Assembly: GCA_020630175.1 (NCBI GenBank)
Contig: JAHDBW010000009.1
Coordinates: 1-51,733, forward strand
Origin: Anaerolineales bacterium
GTDB lineage: Bacteria; Chloroflexota; Anaerolineae; Anaerolineales; UBA6668
Length of the DNA stretch: 51,733 bases
Reading direction: 5' to 3'
This document shows positions 27,251 through 35,339 of this stretch, one piece after another. The notes below the pieces were generated by a model. It worked only from the letters and a program-made list of their open reading frames with translations, was not told the DNA's origin and did no database searches. Positions within the stretch are counted from its first letter, which is position 1; the number at the start of each line of letters is the position of its first letter. A program made the translations under genes and the position numbers.

Positions 27251-28180
27251 TTAATCGTGATCGTTCGCTTTGTAAATGTGACGGATGATGGTGTAGGGCC
27301 TTTGTTTTGTCTCAGTAAAAATTACTGATAAGTATATAGCGATGACGCCTAAGCAAAAGGTGATAATGCCACCTACGAACCAGATTGAGACAATGAGTGA
27401 ACTGAACCCCTCTGGCGGATTGCCTTGAATCCAATTCCAGATCATGGTTATGGTATACAGTCCAGAAATACCCAACATTGCAAATCCTAAATATGCAATA
27501 TAAATAAGCGGCCGATTGCTAAATGCAGTAACAGCTTTTGGAATCTGCGCTAGCTTCTTACTTAAGGTGTAGGTTGTTTCTGAATCGTCAGTTTTCTTGA
27601 TGTAAACAGGGATTTGCTCAAAGCCTGCAATTTCATACATGCCTCCCATAATAAATTCATGCTCTTTGTGTGCTGCCAGCGCCTGCGAATACCGTTGTGA
27701 CATTAGGCGGGCGGTGACATGATCATGCGGAACATCGAATTCAGTAAATAAGTTAAAAAAGTAATACCAAGCGCTGCCGGAGATGCGTTCAAACCAACTG
27801 CCTTTACGTCTATCTTGTACGCCAAATGCAACATCTGCAGTTGGGTTGTTTTGAAGAGTTTCATGGAACTTGTGTAGCACTAGCGGATCTTCTTCTAAGT
27901 CAGAATCAATTTGCAGTACATAATCTCCAGTGGCGTATTGATGCCCCGTCATGAGTGCTTTGAAGTGCCCAAAATTACGCGAGAAATCAATTACCGTTAC
28001 GCGTGGGTCTTGATGATGCAATGCAACAGCAAGGTCTAAAGCATTATCAGGCGAACCATCATTCACGATAATGAATTCATAATCATCTGTAATCGCTAAT
28101 GCGGCAGCCTTGGCTCGGTTATAGAACTCATTGAGGTGGGGTGCCGAATAATACAGCGTTGTGATAATGGATAATTTCAT
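27251..28180 (-). CDS. GtrB/ArnC-like polyprenyl-phosphate GT2 glycosyltransferase
   Basis: A 309-residue GT2 enzyme with two C-terminal membrane helices (about 224-247 and 259-286). SIITTLYYSAPHLNEFYNRA, FIIVNDGSPDNAL, DFSRNFGHFKALMTG and the metal site LQIDSDLEEDP are present, and YLSVIFTETKQRPYTIIRHIY ends it as in GtrB. Such proteins load a sugar onto polyprenyl phosphate for use by GT-C enzymes outside the membrane, here perhaps the one at 24902. Its ATG overlaps the amidohydrolase stop (ATGA). It is the only glycosyltransferase inside the oxygenase/ATP-grasp module, which ties that module to glycan synthesis. Confidence 0.86.
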   Translation of the reverse strand: MKLSIITTLYYSAPHLNEFYNRAKAAALAITDDYEFIIVNDGSPDNALDLAVALHHQDPRVTVIDFSRNFGHFKALMTGHQYATGDYVLQIDSDLEEDPLVLHKFHETLQNNPTADVAFGVQDRRKGSWFERISGSAWYYFFNLFTEFDVPHDHVTARLMSQRYSQALAAHKEHEFIMGGMYEIAGFEQIPVYIKKTDDSETTYTLSKKLAQIPKAVTAFSNRPLIYIAYLGFAMLGISGLYTITMIWNWIQGNPPEGFSSLIVSIWFVGGIITFCLGVIAIYLSVIFTETKQRPYTIIRHIYKANDHD

Positions 28181-28956
28181 GCTGATGCTAAAAAAGTCGC
28201 AAGATTTTTGTGTGCGATATTGTGTTTTTTCTCTTCAGGTATTCCTTCCGCAAAGATTTCAAAGCGCTTTCGTAATGCCTGTGCTGAATATTCGGGATGA
28301 TCTGTGCCGATACAAATACGCCGGTCAAAACGTTGAAATAGAAATCTTATATCAGCATCTATTGAACTACCTTCATATTTGAAGAGCGTCAGTGATAAAT
28401 CTAATAACAGATTGTGATTGAAGCGAACGAGTTCCGCATAGCGTAAAAGCTGAACATCACCACCGTGCACTAAGATTACTTTTGCAGTAGGCGCTTGTTT
28501 TAGGTTTGCGATAAGGGCATACAAAGGGTCTTGCACCGGATAATGCTCGATGGCCGTGTGCATATACGTGCAGTAGAACACAACTAGCTTATGCTGTGCT
28601 GCAAGTTGAAAGACCGTACCAATTGAATCGTCTGTGGCTTGTGCACCACTAAAACGGGCGTGAACTTTGACGCCTACGTAGCCTAGCTGTTTTATGGTTT
28701 CTATTTCTTTTTCAAGTTCAGGATGATTTGGATTGAGGCCAGCGACTGGAATAAGCTCCGGATACTGGCTGCAAGCTTCCATAAACGCCGTGTGCGCATA
28801 CCCTTCTGTTTGATCCATGCCGATTGCGCAGGCTTTTACAATATTTGCCTGTTGCATTTGTGCTAACAAGTCCGTGAAGGTTGCAGACTGTTGATGTCCT
28901 AGCCATTTTCCAGTAAGCGTAGGGTGGGCTAAGGAATCAAAAATTGGAATACTCAT
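28177..28956 (-). CDS. Amidohydrolase-superfamily protein
   Basis: A 259-residue TIM-barrel type protein of the amidohydrolase_2/TatD-like group. FDSLAHPTLTGKW (Asp7, His11) stands where the usual H-x-H metal motif is found, but in altered form. VGVKVHAR (His99), VILVHGG (His164) and ICIGTDHPEY (Asp219) provide the later metal or catalytic residues. Such enzymes hydrolyse or decarboxylate small carboxylic substrates. The altered first metal motif means the metal content may differ from classical members. It is coupled by ATGA overlaps to both the ATP-grasp gene upstream and the GT2 gene downstream, so it almost certainly belongs to the same pathway. Substrate unknown. Confidence 0.78.
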   Translation of the reverse strand: MSIPIFDSLAHPTLTGKWLGHQQSATFTDLLAQMQQANIVKACAIGMDQTEGYAHTAFMEACSQYPELIPVAGLNPNHPELEKEIETIKQLGYVGVKVHARFSGAQATDDSIGTVFQLAAQHKLVVFYCTYMHTAIEHYPVQDPLYALIANLKQAPTAKVILVHGGDVQLLRYAELVRFNHNLLLDLSLTLFKYEGSSIDADIRFLFQRFDRRICIGTDHPEYSAQALRKRFEIFAEGIPEEKKHNIAHKNLATFLASA

Positions 28957-30155
28957 TTTAAGTGGATTGTTGTTAGTTGATAGGCATCAACTAGCATTTG
29001 ACGCATTGTTTCCGGGGAGTTAAAGCGCATTACTAAGTTGCCAATCGCAAAGTTTCCAGAATGAAATGGTTGTACGGTAGCGCCTTTGGCTATGTAAGGC
29101 GTGTAATGTTCTATGTGCTGCTTAATTTCAGGTGAAAGTGTAACGCCTTCATATATACCTGCTTGTTGTGAATGTAACATGTAACAAGCGATTGGCGGTG
29201 TTGTTGAAGAACTAGCGTTTGGTAACTGATAGGCTGAGTCTATTGCAGACTCAACTGCGGCTGCGATTAAGTCTACGCCAGTATGTAATTTGATAGCAGT
29301 TGGGATGAAATTGCCCCCACTGCGTGGGCCAATTTCTATTACAAAGGGCGTGTTGTCTTTTGTAACAATTACATCGAGATTGAACACGCCGCGTTGATAC
29401 CCAGCCGCACATAGAATCTCTTCTAGTTTGTGGGAGACTGCTTCTAAAACAGCAGGGCTGTGTGTACTAGGAAAGGTCTCTCCATAAGGCGCCGCAAAGC
29501 GTGCTCCCGAATAGAAGTAGCCATCTCCAAAGCATACAAACCGCAGCTTGCCATCTTCCATATAGCCATCACCACAGATTTGAAATCCTTGTTTTTCAAT
29601 AAACGTTTCAACAATAATCCTTTTGGATATTGAATAGCTGAAGGCATTCTCAATGTGATCTGTGATGTTTTCAAGGGTATTTATTACATAAACACCTTTG
29701 CTACCGGCTGAGTCTACAGGCTTGATAATGTAAGGCAGCGTTACAGAACGAAGCCAATCAATAGCGGCGTCAACCTCTTCAAGTGTGAAGCTGCGTGTGT
29801 CTAACGTTTGTAAATTTGTTTCATTCAGAAACTGGCGAAACTGATGCTTCTGCGTTAGTCGCTCAATTGTGTCAATCGGTGCGCCGGGTAATCCTAGCGC
29901 CTTGGCAACAATAGCAGCGGTTGGTGCGCCTACGTCAGAGCCAAACGATAGGATTCCTGCGATGTTTTCTTGTGACGCAATTTCTAGAATTGCATCACTA
30001 TCAATTGTGCTGACGTTATAACTAGCATCGGCTATAGCATGGCCCGGATTGCCTGGTCTGTTATCACAAGTAATAACGCGGTACCCAGCCTGTTTAGCAT
30101 ATAGGATTGGCGGCATTTGAAATGCCGCTGCGCCAAGAAACAGAATTGATTTCAA
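28953..30155 (-). CDS. ATP-grasp family ligase
   Basis: A 400-residue ATP-grasp protein. The N-terminal Rossmann-like domain begins KSILFLGAAAFQMP. The central domain has YIIKPVDSAGSKGV (Lys145, Gly-rich loop 149-155), and the metal-binding region has FNLDVIV then FVIEIGPRSGGNFIP (Glu274, Asn282). This is the carbamoyl-phosphate-synthase/PurK/BacD-like architecture, which joins a carboxylate to an amine or similar nucleophile through an acyl phosphate. In this setting it could form an amide on an amino sugar or make a dipeptide-like building block. The start is TTG at 30155, twelve bases after the upstream oxygenase stop; the sequence from there fits the family N-terminus. Its stop overlaps the amidohydrolase ATG. 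Confidence 0.84.
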   Translation of the reverse strand: MKSILFLGAAAFQMPPILYAKQAGYRVITCDNRPGNPGHAIADASYNVSTIDSDAILEIASQENIAGILSFGSDVGAPTAAIVAKALGLPGAPIDTIERLTQKHQFRQFLNETNLQTLDTRSFTLEEVDAAIDWLRSVTLPYIIKPVDSAGSKGVYVINTLENITDHIENAFSYSISKRIIVETFIEKQGFQICGDGYMEDGKLRFVCFGDGYFYSGARFAAPYGETFPSTHSPAVLEAVSHKLEEILCAAGYQRGVFNLDVIVTKDNTPFVIEIGPRSGGNFIPTAIKLHTGVDLIAAAVESAIDSAYQLPNASSSTTPPIACYMLHSQQAGIYEGVTLSPEIKQHIEHYTPYIAKGATVQPFHSGNFAIGNLVMRFNSPETMRQMLVDAYQLTTIHLK

Positions 30156-30167
30156 GAAATAGTGTCT

Positions 30168-30944
30168 CTAACTCTGTTTTTCTAAGTCAATCGCGTCACC
30201 GATATTGGCATTTCCAAACAAGCGATTGACAGCAAAGAGTAACATCCAGCGGCCCTGAAAATCGTGCCAATCTACAGTCTTGTGAGGGTCAATTGGTAAA
30301 ACGCCATGCGGGACGCGAGCATTGAAGTAAACAATATCACCCCAGCCTGAAACATCATCAACAATAATCTTTTCGCCGTTTTCACGGGTTACGTATAATC
30401 CGCCTTCGTCGAAGTCAGTTCCTTTTTCTGAAAGCTGCATGATTGGTACAGTAAGTTGATGATAATCTACAGGATCAGAGTGCATATTCAGCCGGCCATG
30501 CCCCTGTGGATAAAACTGAAATGCAATACGTGCGGTACAACCGTCTTCAGGTTCAATACCCAGATAAGAGTCGGCACGTAAATTACTAAGCAAATTCTTC
30601 ATGAAATAGACTTCTTTGAAGATGGTAAACATATCAAATAAGTCCTGATTCCATGGGAAGAATACAAATTGATGAAAGCAGCCTTGTACATGTGCCCGTG
30701 GATCAATACGATTCATGCGATGAAAGTTAGGGGCGTGCTGTTCAATCCGATGATAATTTGGTAATGAGCTTTGCCCGACCATCACCAAGTAATTACGGAT
30801 CTTTTCTAATAAAGGGCGTGGATACACATTCCTTGCAATATAGGTGTCTCCGGCCGCAATATTTGCGCGCACCTCTTCTATTGCAGCATGATCTTTTAGT
30901 AATGCTTTGTGGTTGTCAATATATTTAATATCTCTAGCGTACAT
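30168..30944 (-). CDS. Fe(II)/2-oxoglutarate-dependent oxygenase (paralogue B), first gene of the cluster
   Basis: A 258-residue protein with the full facial triad. LNMHSDPVDYH supplies His155 and Asp157, VPHGVLPID supplies His213, and QGRWMLLF carries the 2OG-binding Arg232. The paralogue at 26475 shares the same spacing and the motif order (YIARNVYPRP, NYHRI, GGLYV), but the sequences have diverged widely, so they probably act on different substrates or positions. This is the first gene of the minus-strand cluster, with ATG 30944 and GGAG five bases upstream. It is divergent from the LuxR/Kelch-like regulator at 31176. Confidence 0.8.
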   Translation of the reverse strand: MYARDIKYIDNHKALLKDHAAIEEVRANIAAGDTYIARNVYPRPLLEKIRNYLVMVGQSSLPNYHRIEQHAPNFHRMNRIDPRAHVQGCFHQFVFFPWNQDLFDMFTIFKEVYFMKNLLSNLRADSYLGIEPEDGCTARIAFQFYPQGHGRLNMHSDPVDYHQLTVPIMQLSEKGTDFDEGGLYVTRENGEKIIVDDVSGWGDIVYFNARVPHGVLPIDPHKTVDWHDFQGRWMLLFAVNRLFGNANIGDAIDLEKQS

Positions 30945-31175
30945 AAATTCTCCAATGATTTGTCCTATTTTAGCGGTCTTTTGCTATCAACGGGAATTTG
31001 TATTTTTGTGCAACGCAGAATGGATAAATTGTGTAACGCATCAAGACTAAAGATAGTTGAATGTTGTATATTTAGAATGCTAGTTATCAACACAATTTAA
31101 GTGAACGCCTAAAGTTCTCAGTGATACGTGCAGCGATGCTGCAAATTAGACTGGTGCACTTTTTGCGAAACACCT
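30945..31175. promoter_or_regulatory. Divergent intergenic region: cluster promoter and regulator promoter
   Basis: This A/T-rich 231-base gap separates the first cluster gene (minus) from the regulator (plus). On the minus strand a GGAG ribosome site (30953-30950) lies five bases before ATG 30944, and TAAAAT (30972-30967) is a candidate -10 with no good -35. On the plus strand TTGAAT (31057-31062) and TAGTTA (31081-31086) are 18 bases apart. The arrangement suits control of the polysaccharide cluster by the divergent regulator, but no operator palindrome stands out. Confidence 0.4.
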
Positions 31176-32429
31176 ATGCCTGAAGAACGTCCAGACACAC
31201 CAACACTTAGCGAACGAGAACTAGAGCTTTTGCGCTTGCTAGCCACTGGGGCCAGCAATAAAGAATTAGCAGACGCGCTGGTCATTAGTCCAAATACGGT
31301 TAAGGTTCACCTCCGCAATATTTACACAAAATTGGGGGTGTCTTCGCGTACCGAGGCGACATTATATGCAATTCGCACAGGATTAGTACGTGTCAAACGG
31401 AATTTTCAAACGGGTGAATTGTCGGCAGAGGTTGTGGCTGAGCCTGTAGCCCCGCCTAGCGACCCTGCGCCTGAGCCGGATGCTGCCCCAGATGTTGTTG
31501 AAGCGGCGCCTGCACCGACTGTTACAACGTCAGTTTCTAAAAAATGGTGGTTACCAGTCGGCATTGGGATTGTGGCTGCGGTCGCAGTGAGCGCATTTGC
31601 ATTTTGGCAGCGTAGTAACCAGCCCGATCCGGTTAACCTTGCGTTAGATGATCGCTGGACAACGCTTGCCCCAGTTGAGACGTCTGATTCGGCTGCTTTA
31701 CGCACCTATTTGGATGGGGTCTACTTGGTTGATGCTGATCACATTCAGCACTACGAGCCGTCCACGCAAGTCTGGTCTGACCTGCCCGCCGCCCCAACGG
31801 ATATCTCTACGGCAACCCCTTTTGGCTTTGATGGCGATCTGATTTTCCTAACGGATACGGTTACCCAGCTTGATCTAGCCAGCGCGGCTTGGCAAACAAC
31901 GGGTGACCTGCCAACGGCGCTAACCGAGTATGATGTGGTGGTGACAGAAGGCCAAGGCTTAGTGTTTGACCCACAAGGTGTTTTCAGCTATCAGCCTGTA
32001 ACCGCAGCTTGGAATGCCGTTGCACCGCTCCCCCGCGCAACGGATGCAGTTTCTGCTGCCAGCACACTCGCTAATGCATACGTTTTACTCAATACTGCGC
32101 AAAGTGCCACAACTGCCCTAGATGTGTTTGCGCTGGGTACTAAGCAGTTTGTGTCTGAACTCACACTGCCAATGCCAATTGAAAACGGCTCCGTTGTGAG
32201 CATTATCGATAACCTCTACGTTGTTGGGCAGGTTGCTGATGGCAGCGTGCGCTTATGGCAATACCAAGAAGGCACAGCGGCTTGGGCTGAAATTGCAACG
32301 CCCGGATTTTCTACGCTACCGTTGATCACCGCATCCGGCTCCCGCCTATACTTGCTAGATCCGACAACTGCGAATTTCTACACGTACGATGCTGTTTTTA
32401 CCGTAATGGTGCCAATTATTGGCAGCTAA
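31176..32429 (+). CDS. Membrane-tethered LuxR-type regulator with extracytoplasmic Kelch-like propeller
   Basis: A 417-residue protein. Residues 11-68 are a LuxR-type HTH ([20 protein letters not shown], then [18 protein letters not shown]). An acidic Pro/Ala linker follows, then one membrane helix at about 125-144 ([19 protein letters not shown]). The C-terminal 270 residues contain repeated short strands such as [36 protein letters not shown] and SRLYLLD, resembling Kelch beta-propeller blades. There is no receiver or ATPase domain. The topology implies a cytoplasmic DNA-binding head with an outside sensor. ATG 31176 is preferred to GTG 31128, which would add a Cys-rich stretch outside the family. 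It is divergent from the glycan cluster, a likely target. Confidence 0.82.
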   Translation: MPEERPDTPTLSERELELLRLLATGASNKELADALVISPNTVKVHLRNIYTKLGVSSRTEATLYAIRTGLVRVKRNFQTGELSAEVVAEPVAPPSDPAPEPDAAPDVVEAAPAPTVTTSVSKKWWLPVGIGIVAAVAVSAFAFWQRSNQPDPVNLALDDRWTTLAPVETSDSAALRTYLDGVYLVDADHIQHYEPSTQVWSDLPAAPTDISTATPFGFDGDLIFLTDTVTQLDLASAAWQTTGDLPTALTEYDVVVTEGQGLVFDPQGVFSYQPVTAAWNAVAPLPRATDAVSAASTLANAYVLLNTAQSATTALDVFALGTKQFVSELTLPMPIENGSVVSIIDNLYVVGQVADGSVRLWQYQEGTAAWAEIATPGFSTLPLITASGSRLYLLDPTTANFYTYDAVFTVMVPIIGS

Positions 32430-32430
32430 T

Positions 32431-32462
32431 CCAAAAGTATTAGTGGTAATCCTTTGGTTTTT
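32431..32462 (+). terminator. Intrinsic terminator after the LuxR/Kelch-like gene
   Basis: CCAAA (32431-32435) pairs with TTTGG (32453-32457), with an inner ATTA/TAAT stem around a GTGG loop, followed by TTTTT at 32458-32462. It begins one base after the stop codon. It separates the regulator from the secreted protein gene. Confidence 0.65.
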
Positions 32463-32650
32463 GTACGGTTAGAAAACAATTAACCCCTATTGATTATTGA
32501 ATCAGCCCTCAAAATTTCATACTGTATAAACGTGCAACGACTGCACAACCTAATTAAAGGTAATTATTTTACGAGTGATGTCTCAAATATAAACGTAGGT
32601 AGCGTTGCGGCATCAAAACATATCTTTCCAAATTCAAAGGAAATCTAACG
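32463..32650 (+). promoter_or_regulatory. Leader and promoter region of the secreted repeat protein
   Basis: This 188-base A/T-rich stretch holds no gene. Two -10-like sites occur (TATAAA at 32525-32530 and at 32588-32593) without convincing -35 partners. The start of the next gene is set by AAAGGAA (32636-32642), about nine bases before ATG 32651. Confidence 0.3.
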
Positions 32651-34033
32651 ATGAAAAAAGTGGTAGTTTCAATATTCACAGTGCTAGTGGCGCTCTTTGC
32701 GTTTACTGGGTCTAGCAATGTCCAAGCGCAGTCTGCAACGAACGCAACGTGGACCTCTGCAATCATTTATCAAAATACTTCAAATAGCTCAGGTAATCTC
32801 AGCGTTACCTTTTATGATGGCTCTGGCACTGAATACAGCGTTGCTTCATTACCAGTCACGGCCTTCAAAAGTGGCACCATCCAAGTCGGGACAGTTGCAA
32901 CGAGCCCAGGATTGCCAGCGGGCTTCCAAGGGAGTGCAGTTGTGTCTTCAGATGTAAACGTGGCTGTCACTTACTTACAATTTGATAGCAGCGCTGCATA
33001 CGGCCGCATGATCTATAACGGCTTTACCGCAGATCAAGGCTCATTGAATTTCTCTCTACCAACTATTTTGAAGCAAAAATTTGGCACCACCTCACGCGTT
33101 GGTGTGCAAAACATTGGTAACACCAGCACCAGCGTGCAATTACGCTTCTTTAGCTCTGGTTCTGCCACGCCTACCTTTACAGATAACAAAACAATCCCAG
33201 CTAAAGCGTCTTACATCTTCTCTTTGAATGATTACGCAAATGGCGATATCCCAGTTGGGTTTACTGGCTCACTTGAAATTGTTTCAGACAGCCAACCAGT
33301 TGTTGCAGCTTCACAAGAAACCAGCGACTCAGGTCGTGCAGCATACGCGTTTGAAGGTGTTGCCGTTGGGGAACAAAAAGTCTTTGTACCAACCATGATC
33401 TGTAAGAAATGGGACGCAACGTCTTACTACGCTGTTCAAGCTGTAGGCGGCGACGCAACCTTTGACATCGATCACTTTGATACCGATGGCACCCGCCAAG
33501 GCGGCCAAACCAACGTCACATTGACCTCCGGCGCAAAGCTTAGTGTCAATCCATGTGCCGACGGTGTAGCAGCAGACTTGAACGGTTCATCTGTTATCAC
33601 AACGTCATCTGGTCGCATTCAAGTTGTCGTCAAGGTTGTTTCTGATGCTGGCTTCTCAACCGGTTTCATTGCGCGTGGTACTGGCGCAACCCGCCAAGCG
33701 TTGCCATACGTCCGCTGGAGCAGCGACGCAGCATCTGGCTACCGCTCATACATCGCGGTCATGAACGTATCAGACTCAACTGCTAGCACGGTAACTGCAA
33801 AATACTATGATGATGCCGGTAACCTCGTTGGCACCCACAATCTAGGCCCATTGTTGCCAGCTCAAAAAACCAACACAAGTGTTGCAATGGCAGTTGGCGC
33901 AGTCGATTGGAATGGCTCAGTTGTGATTGAAAGTGATCAACCGGTGCTAGTGACCAACCGCTCACAAATCAACGTGTCTTTGGGTGATACCTCACAAATC
34001 GCTGAAGATTACACCGGTATCGAAATCCCGTAG
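32651..34033 (+). CDS. Secreted protein with four Ig-like repeats, candidate surface/S-layer component
   Basis: A 460-residue protein with a clear Sec signal peptide (KK, hydrophobic core to residue 20, cleavage near NVQA-Q at 26-27). The mature part consists of four related units at about 33-112, 147-222, 258-330 and 367-441. Each starts with a strand like YIAVMNVSDS or GVQNIGNTS, has a Y/F-D-x-x-G turn, and ends with a G-S-x-V-I-x-S-D-x-P-V-x-V type motif. No enzymatic motif is visible. Codons such as AAC, GAC, TTC and CGC are much more frequent than in the neighbours, suggesting high expression. It has its own strong terminator. I do not recognise a named family; a cell-surface or sheath protein is an inference. 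Confidence 0.75.
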   Translation: MKKVVVSIFTVLVALFAFTGSSNVQAQSATNATWTSAIIYQNTSNSSGNLSVTFYDGSGTEYSVASLPVTAFKSGTIQVGTVATSPGLPAGFQGSAVVSSDVNVAVTYLQFDSSAAYGRMIYNGFTADQGSLNFSLPTILKQKFGTTSRVGVQNIGNTSTSVQLRFFSSGSATPTFTDNKTIPAKASYIFSLNDYANGDIPVGFTGSLEIVSDSQPVVAASQETSDSGRAAYAFEGVAVGEQKVFVPTMICKKWDATSYYAVQAVGGDATFDIDHFDTDGTRQGGQTNVTLTSGAKLSVNPCADGVAADLNGSSVITTSSGRIQVVVKVVSDAGFSTGFIARGTGATRQALPYVRWSSDAASGYRSYIAVMNVSDSTASTVTAKYYDDAGNLVGTHNLGPLLPAQKTNTSVAMAVGAVDWNGSVVIESDQPVLVTNRSQINVSLGDTSQIAEDYTGIEIP

Positions 34034-34061
34034 ATCGATCAACCGTCCGCTTAGACCCAAT

Positions 34062-34092
34062 AAAAGAGCAGCATCATCGATGCTGCTCTTTT
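34062..34092 (+). terminator. Strong intrinsic terminator of the secreted protein gene
   Basis: A perfect 13-bp stem (AAAAGAGCAGCAT with ATGCTGCTCTTTT) closes a 5-base loop. The right arm ends in TTTT, and the left arm begins with AAAA, so it could work on both strands. It lies 28 bases after the stop codon. Confidence 0.9.
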
Positions 34093-34112
34093 GCTAACAA
34101 CACACTTTACTT

Positions 34113-34577
34113 ATGCTCAACTCTCGACGTTTTTATTTTTTCCTTATCCTTGCACTGACTTCTGTAGTTGCACTTTCGGCTTGCCAAGCGCGTAACGAAG
34201 CGCCAGTGACTGCTGAAGTAGAGCCAGTGGCAGAGCAACCAGCCCTGCCGCAAGGCGACTCAGTTCTGCTAGGGCGCGTCACCAATCCGGCGGAAATTTG
34301 GCCGAATGATTCTACGCTGTACGCCTATGCGGCACCGTTCTTTCCAGCGCCAGAAGGCGGTGGAATGTTCATTCTTGAACAAGCAATCCACAATCGGATT
34401 GAATTAGATGCTGATGGCGCATTTGCAATTCAAGGCTTAGTTGCTGGCGAATATGTTGTGGTTGTCGGGCCAGATTCAGAACGCGGCCGCGACCTGCGTA
34501 TTGACGGGGAAACTGTCATTATTGATCTGGGCGAAAAGGAACAGTTTGATATCGGCGCAGTCACGATTACGCCATAG
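34113..34577 (+). CDS. Small lipoprotein with carboxypeptidase-regulatory-like beta domain
   Basis: A 154-residue protein with a lipoprotein signal: RR near the start, a hydrophobic core and the lipobox ALSAC with Cys24 as the lipidated residue. After an acidic linker, residues 45-154 form a beta-rich unit (SVLLGRVTNP, DADGAFAIQGLVAGEYVVVV, GETVIIDLG) that resembles carboxypeptidase regulatory-like/SdrD B-like domains. It is probably anchored outside the membrane and structural. ATG 34113 follows the terminator by about 20 bases, so it must have a promoter within or before that hairpin, or depend on read-through. It converges with the methyltransferase gene 4 bases away. Function unknown. Confidence 0.72.
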   Translation: MLNSRRFYFFLILALTSVVALSACQARNEAPVTAEVEPVAEQPALPQGDSVLLGRVTNPAEIWPNDSTLYAYAAPFFPAPEGGGMFILEQAIHNRIELDADGAFAIQGLVAGEYVVVVGPDSERGRDLRIDGETVIIDLGEKEQFDIGAVTITP

Positions 34578-34581
34578 CAGT

Positions 34582-35325
34582 CTATTTTCGTTTGATTAGC
34601 ACCAAGTGCCCCGCAGTGCCATCTACCGTGTAGGTGTCGCTAGGGTGTTGTGCTAAAAAGGCATCGACGGCTTTTTTACAGCCGGGCCAATCATAATAAT
34701 CATCAATAATTAGCGCTCCGTTTAAGCATAAACGGGGCGCGATTTGGTTAAGGCACAGCGCAACTGCGTCGTACCAATCCACATCAATGTGTGCTAAGGC
34801 AACGGGTTCATTCCCGCGCAGCGTAGCATCGAGTAAGCCTTCAACTAACGTGACGCAGTGTTGCTGGGGCGCAAAGCCATGGGTCGCAAAATTTGCGGCA
34901 ACCTGCGCTTTCAATTGCGGTTGATAGCCGTAGTAGGTGTCACCAGCAATACCTTGCGCCTGACCAGCCGAAATTACATCAAAACGCGTGTTGGCTACCG
35001 TCCCATCTTTTGCTGTTGGCGCGGGAATAGTGCCAAATAAATCATAAACTTCTAACGGGCGCGTCGGTTGTTTTGCAGCGCACATCACAATAGCAGAGCC
35101 GCCCAAGGCGCAGCCTGTTTCAATGAGTATGCCGGTTAGCGCTTCCGCTTCCACGCGTAACGTTTGCGTAATAAGCGAATTTAGCCGCGCATGACTTAGA
35201 TACGTCAACCGTTGACTTTTGACAGCGCGCCACGTCTTAGTCACGTGCGGCGGCAGGTGCTTAGGGTAACGCTTTAACCAGCGGTGCTTAATGGAATGCC
35301 ATTGTGTTTTGATAAGAGAAACCAT
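34582..35325 (-). CDS. TylF/MycF-type class I O-methyltransferase
   Basis: A 247-residue SAM-dependent methyltransferase of the TylF family. The SAM-binding loop is ETGCALGGS (69-77), HIDVDWYDA (179-187) binds the divalent metal, and LIIDDYYDWPGCKKAVDAF supplies further metal and catalytic residues. TylF and MycF methylate hydroxyls of deoxysugars on macrolides, and homologues in polysaccharide loci methylate glycan sugars. It stands alone between the LysM lipoprotein terminator and a convergent lipoprotein gene. It could add an O-methyl group to one of the glycans made nearby. ATG at 35325. Confidence 0.86.
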   Translation of the reverse strand: MVSLIKTQWHSIKHRWLKRYPKHLPPHVTKTWRAVKSQRLTYLSHARLNSLITQTLRVEAEALTGILIETGCALGGSAIVMCAAKQPTRPLEVYDLFGTIPAPTAKDGTVANTRFDVISAGQAQGIAGDTYYGYQPQLKAQVAANFATHGFAPQQHCVTLVEGLLDATLRGNEPVALAHIDVDWYDAVALCLNQIAPRLCLNGALIIDDYYDWPGCKKAVDAFLAQHPSDTYTVDGTAGHLVLIKRK

Positions 35326-35339
35326 GCTTAGCTGAAATA

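Noticed and set aside
26475-30944. Fe/2OG proteins as amino-acid halogenases
   Set aside because: Halogenases replace the Asp of H-x-D with Gly or Ala; both proteins keep Asp, so hydroxylation is more likely.
31128-31175. GTG start giving a Cys-rich N-terminal extension on the LuxR-type regulator
   Set aside because: No ribosome site, and the 16 extra residues (four Cys) have no counterpart in LuxR-type HTH proteins; ATG 31176 is better.
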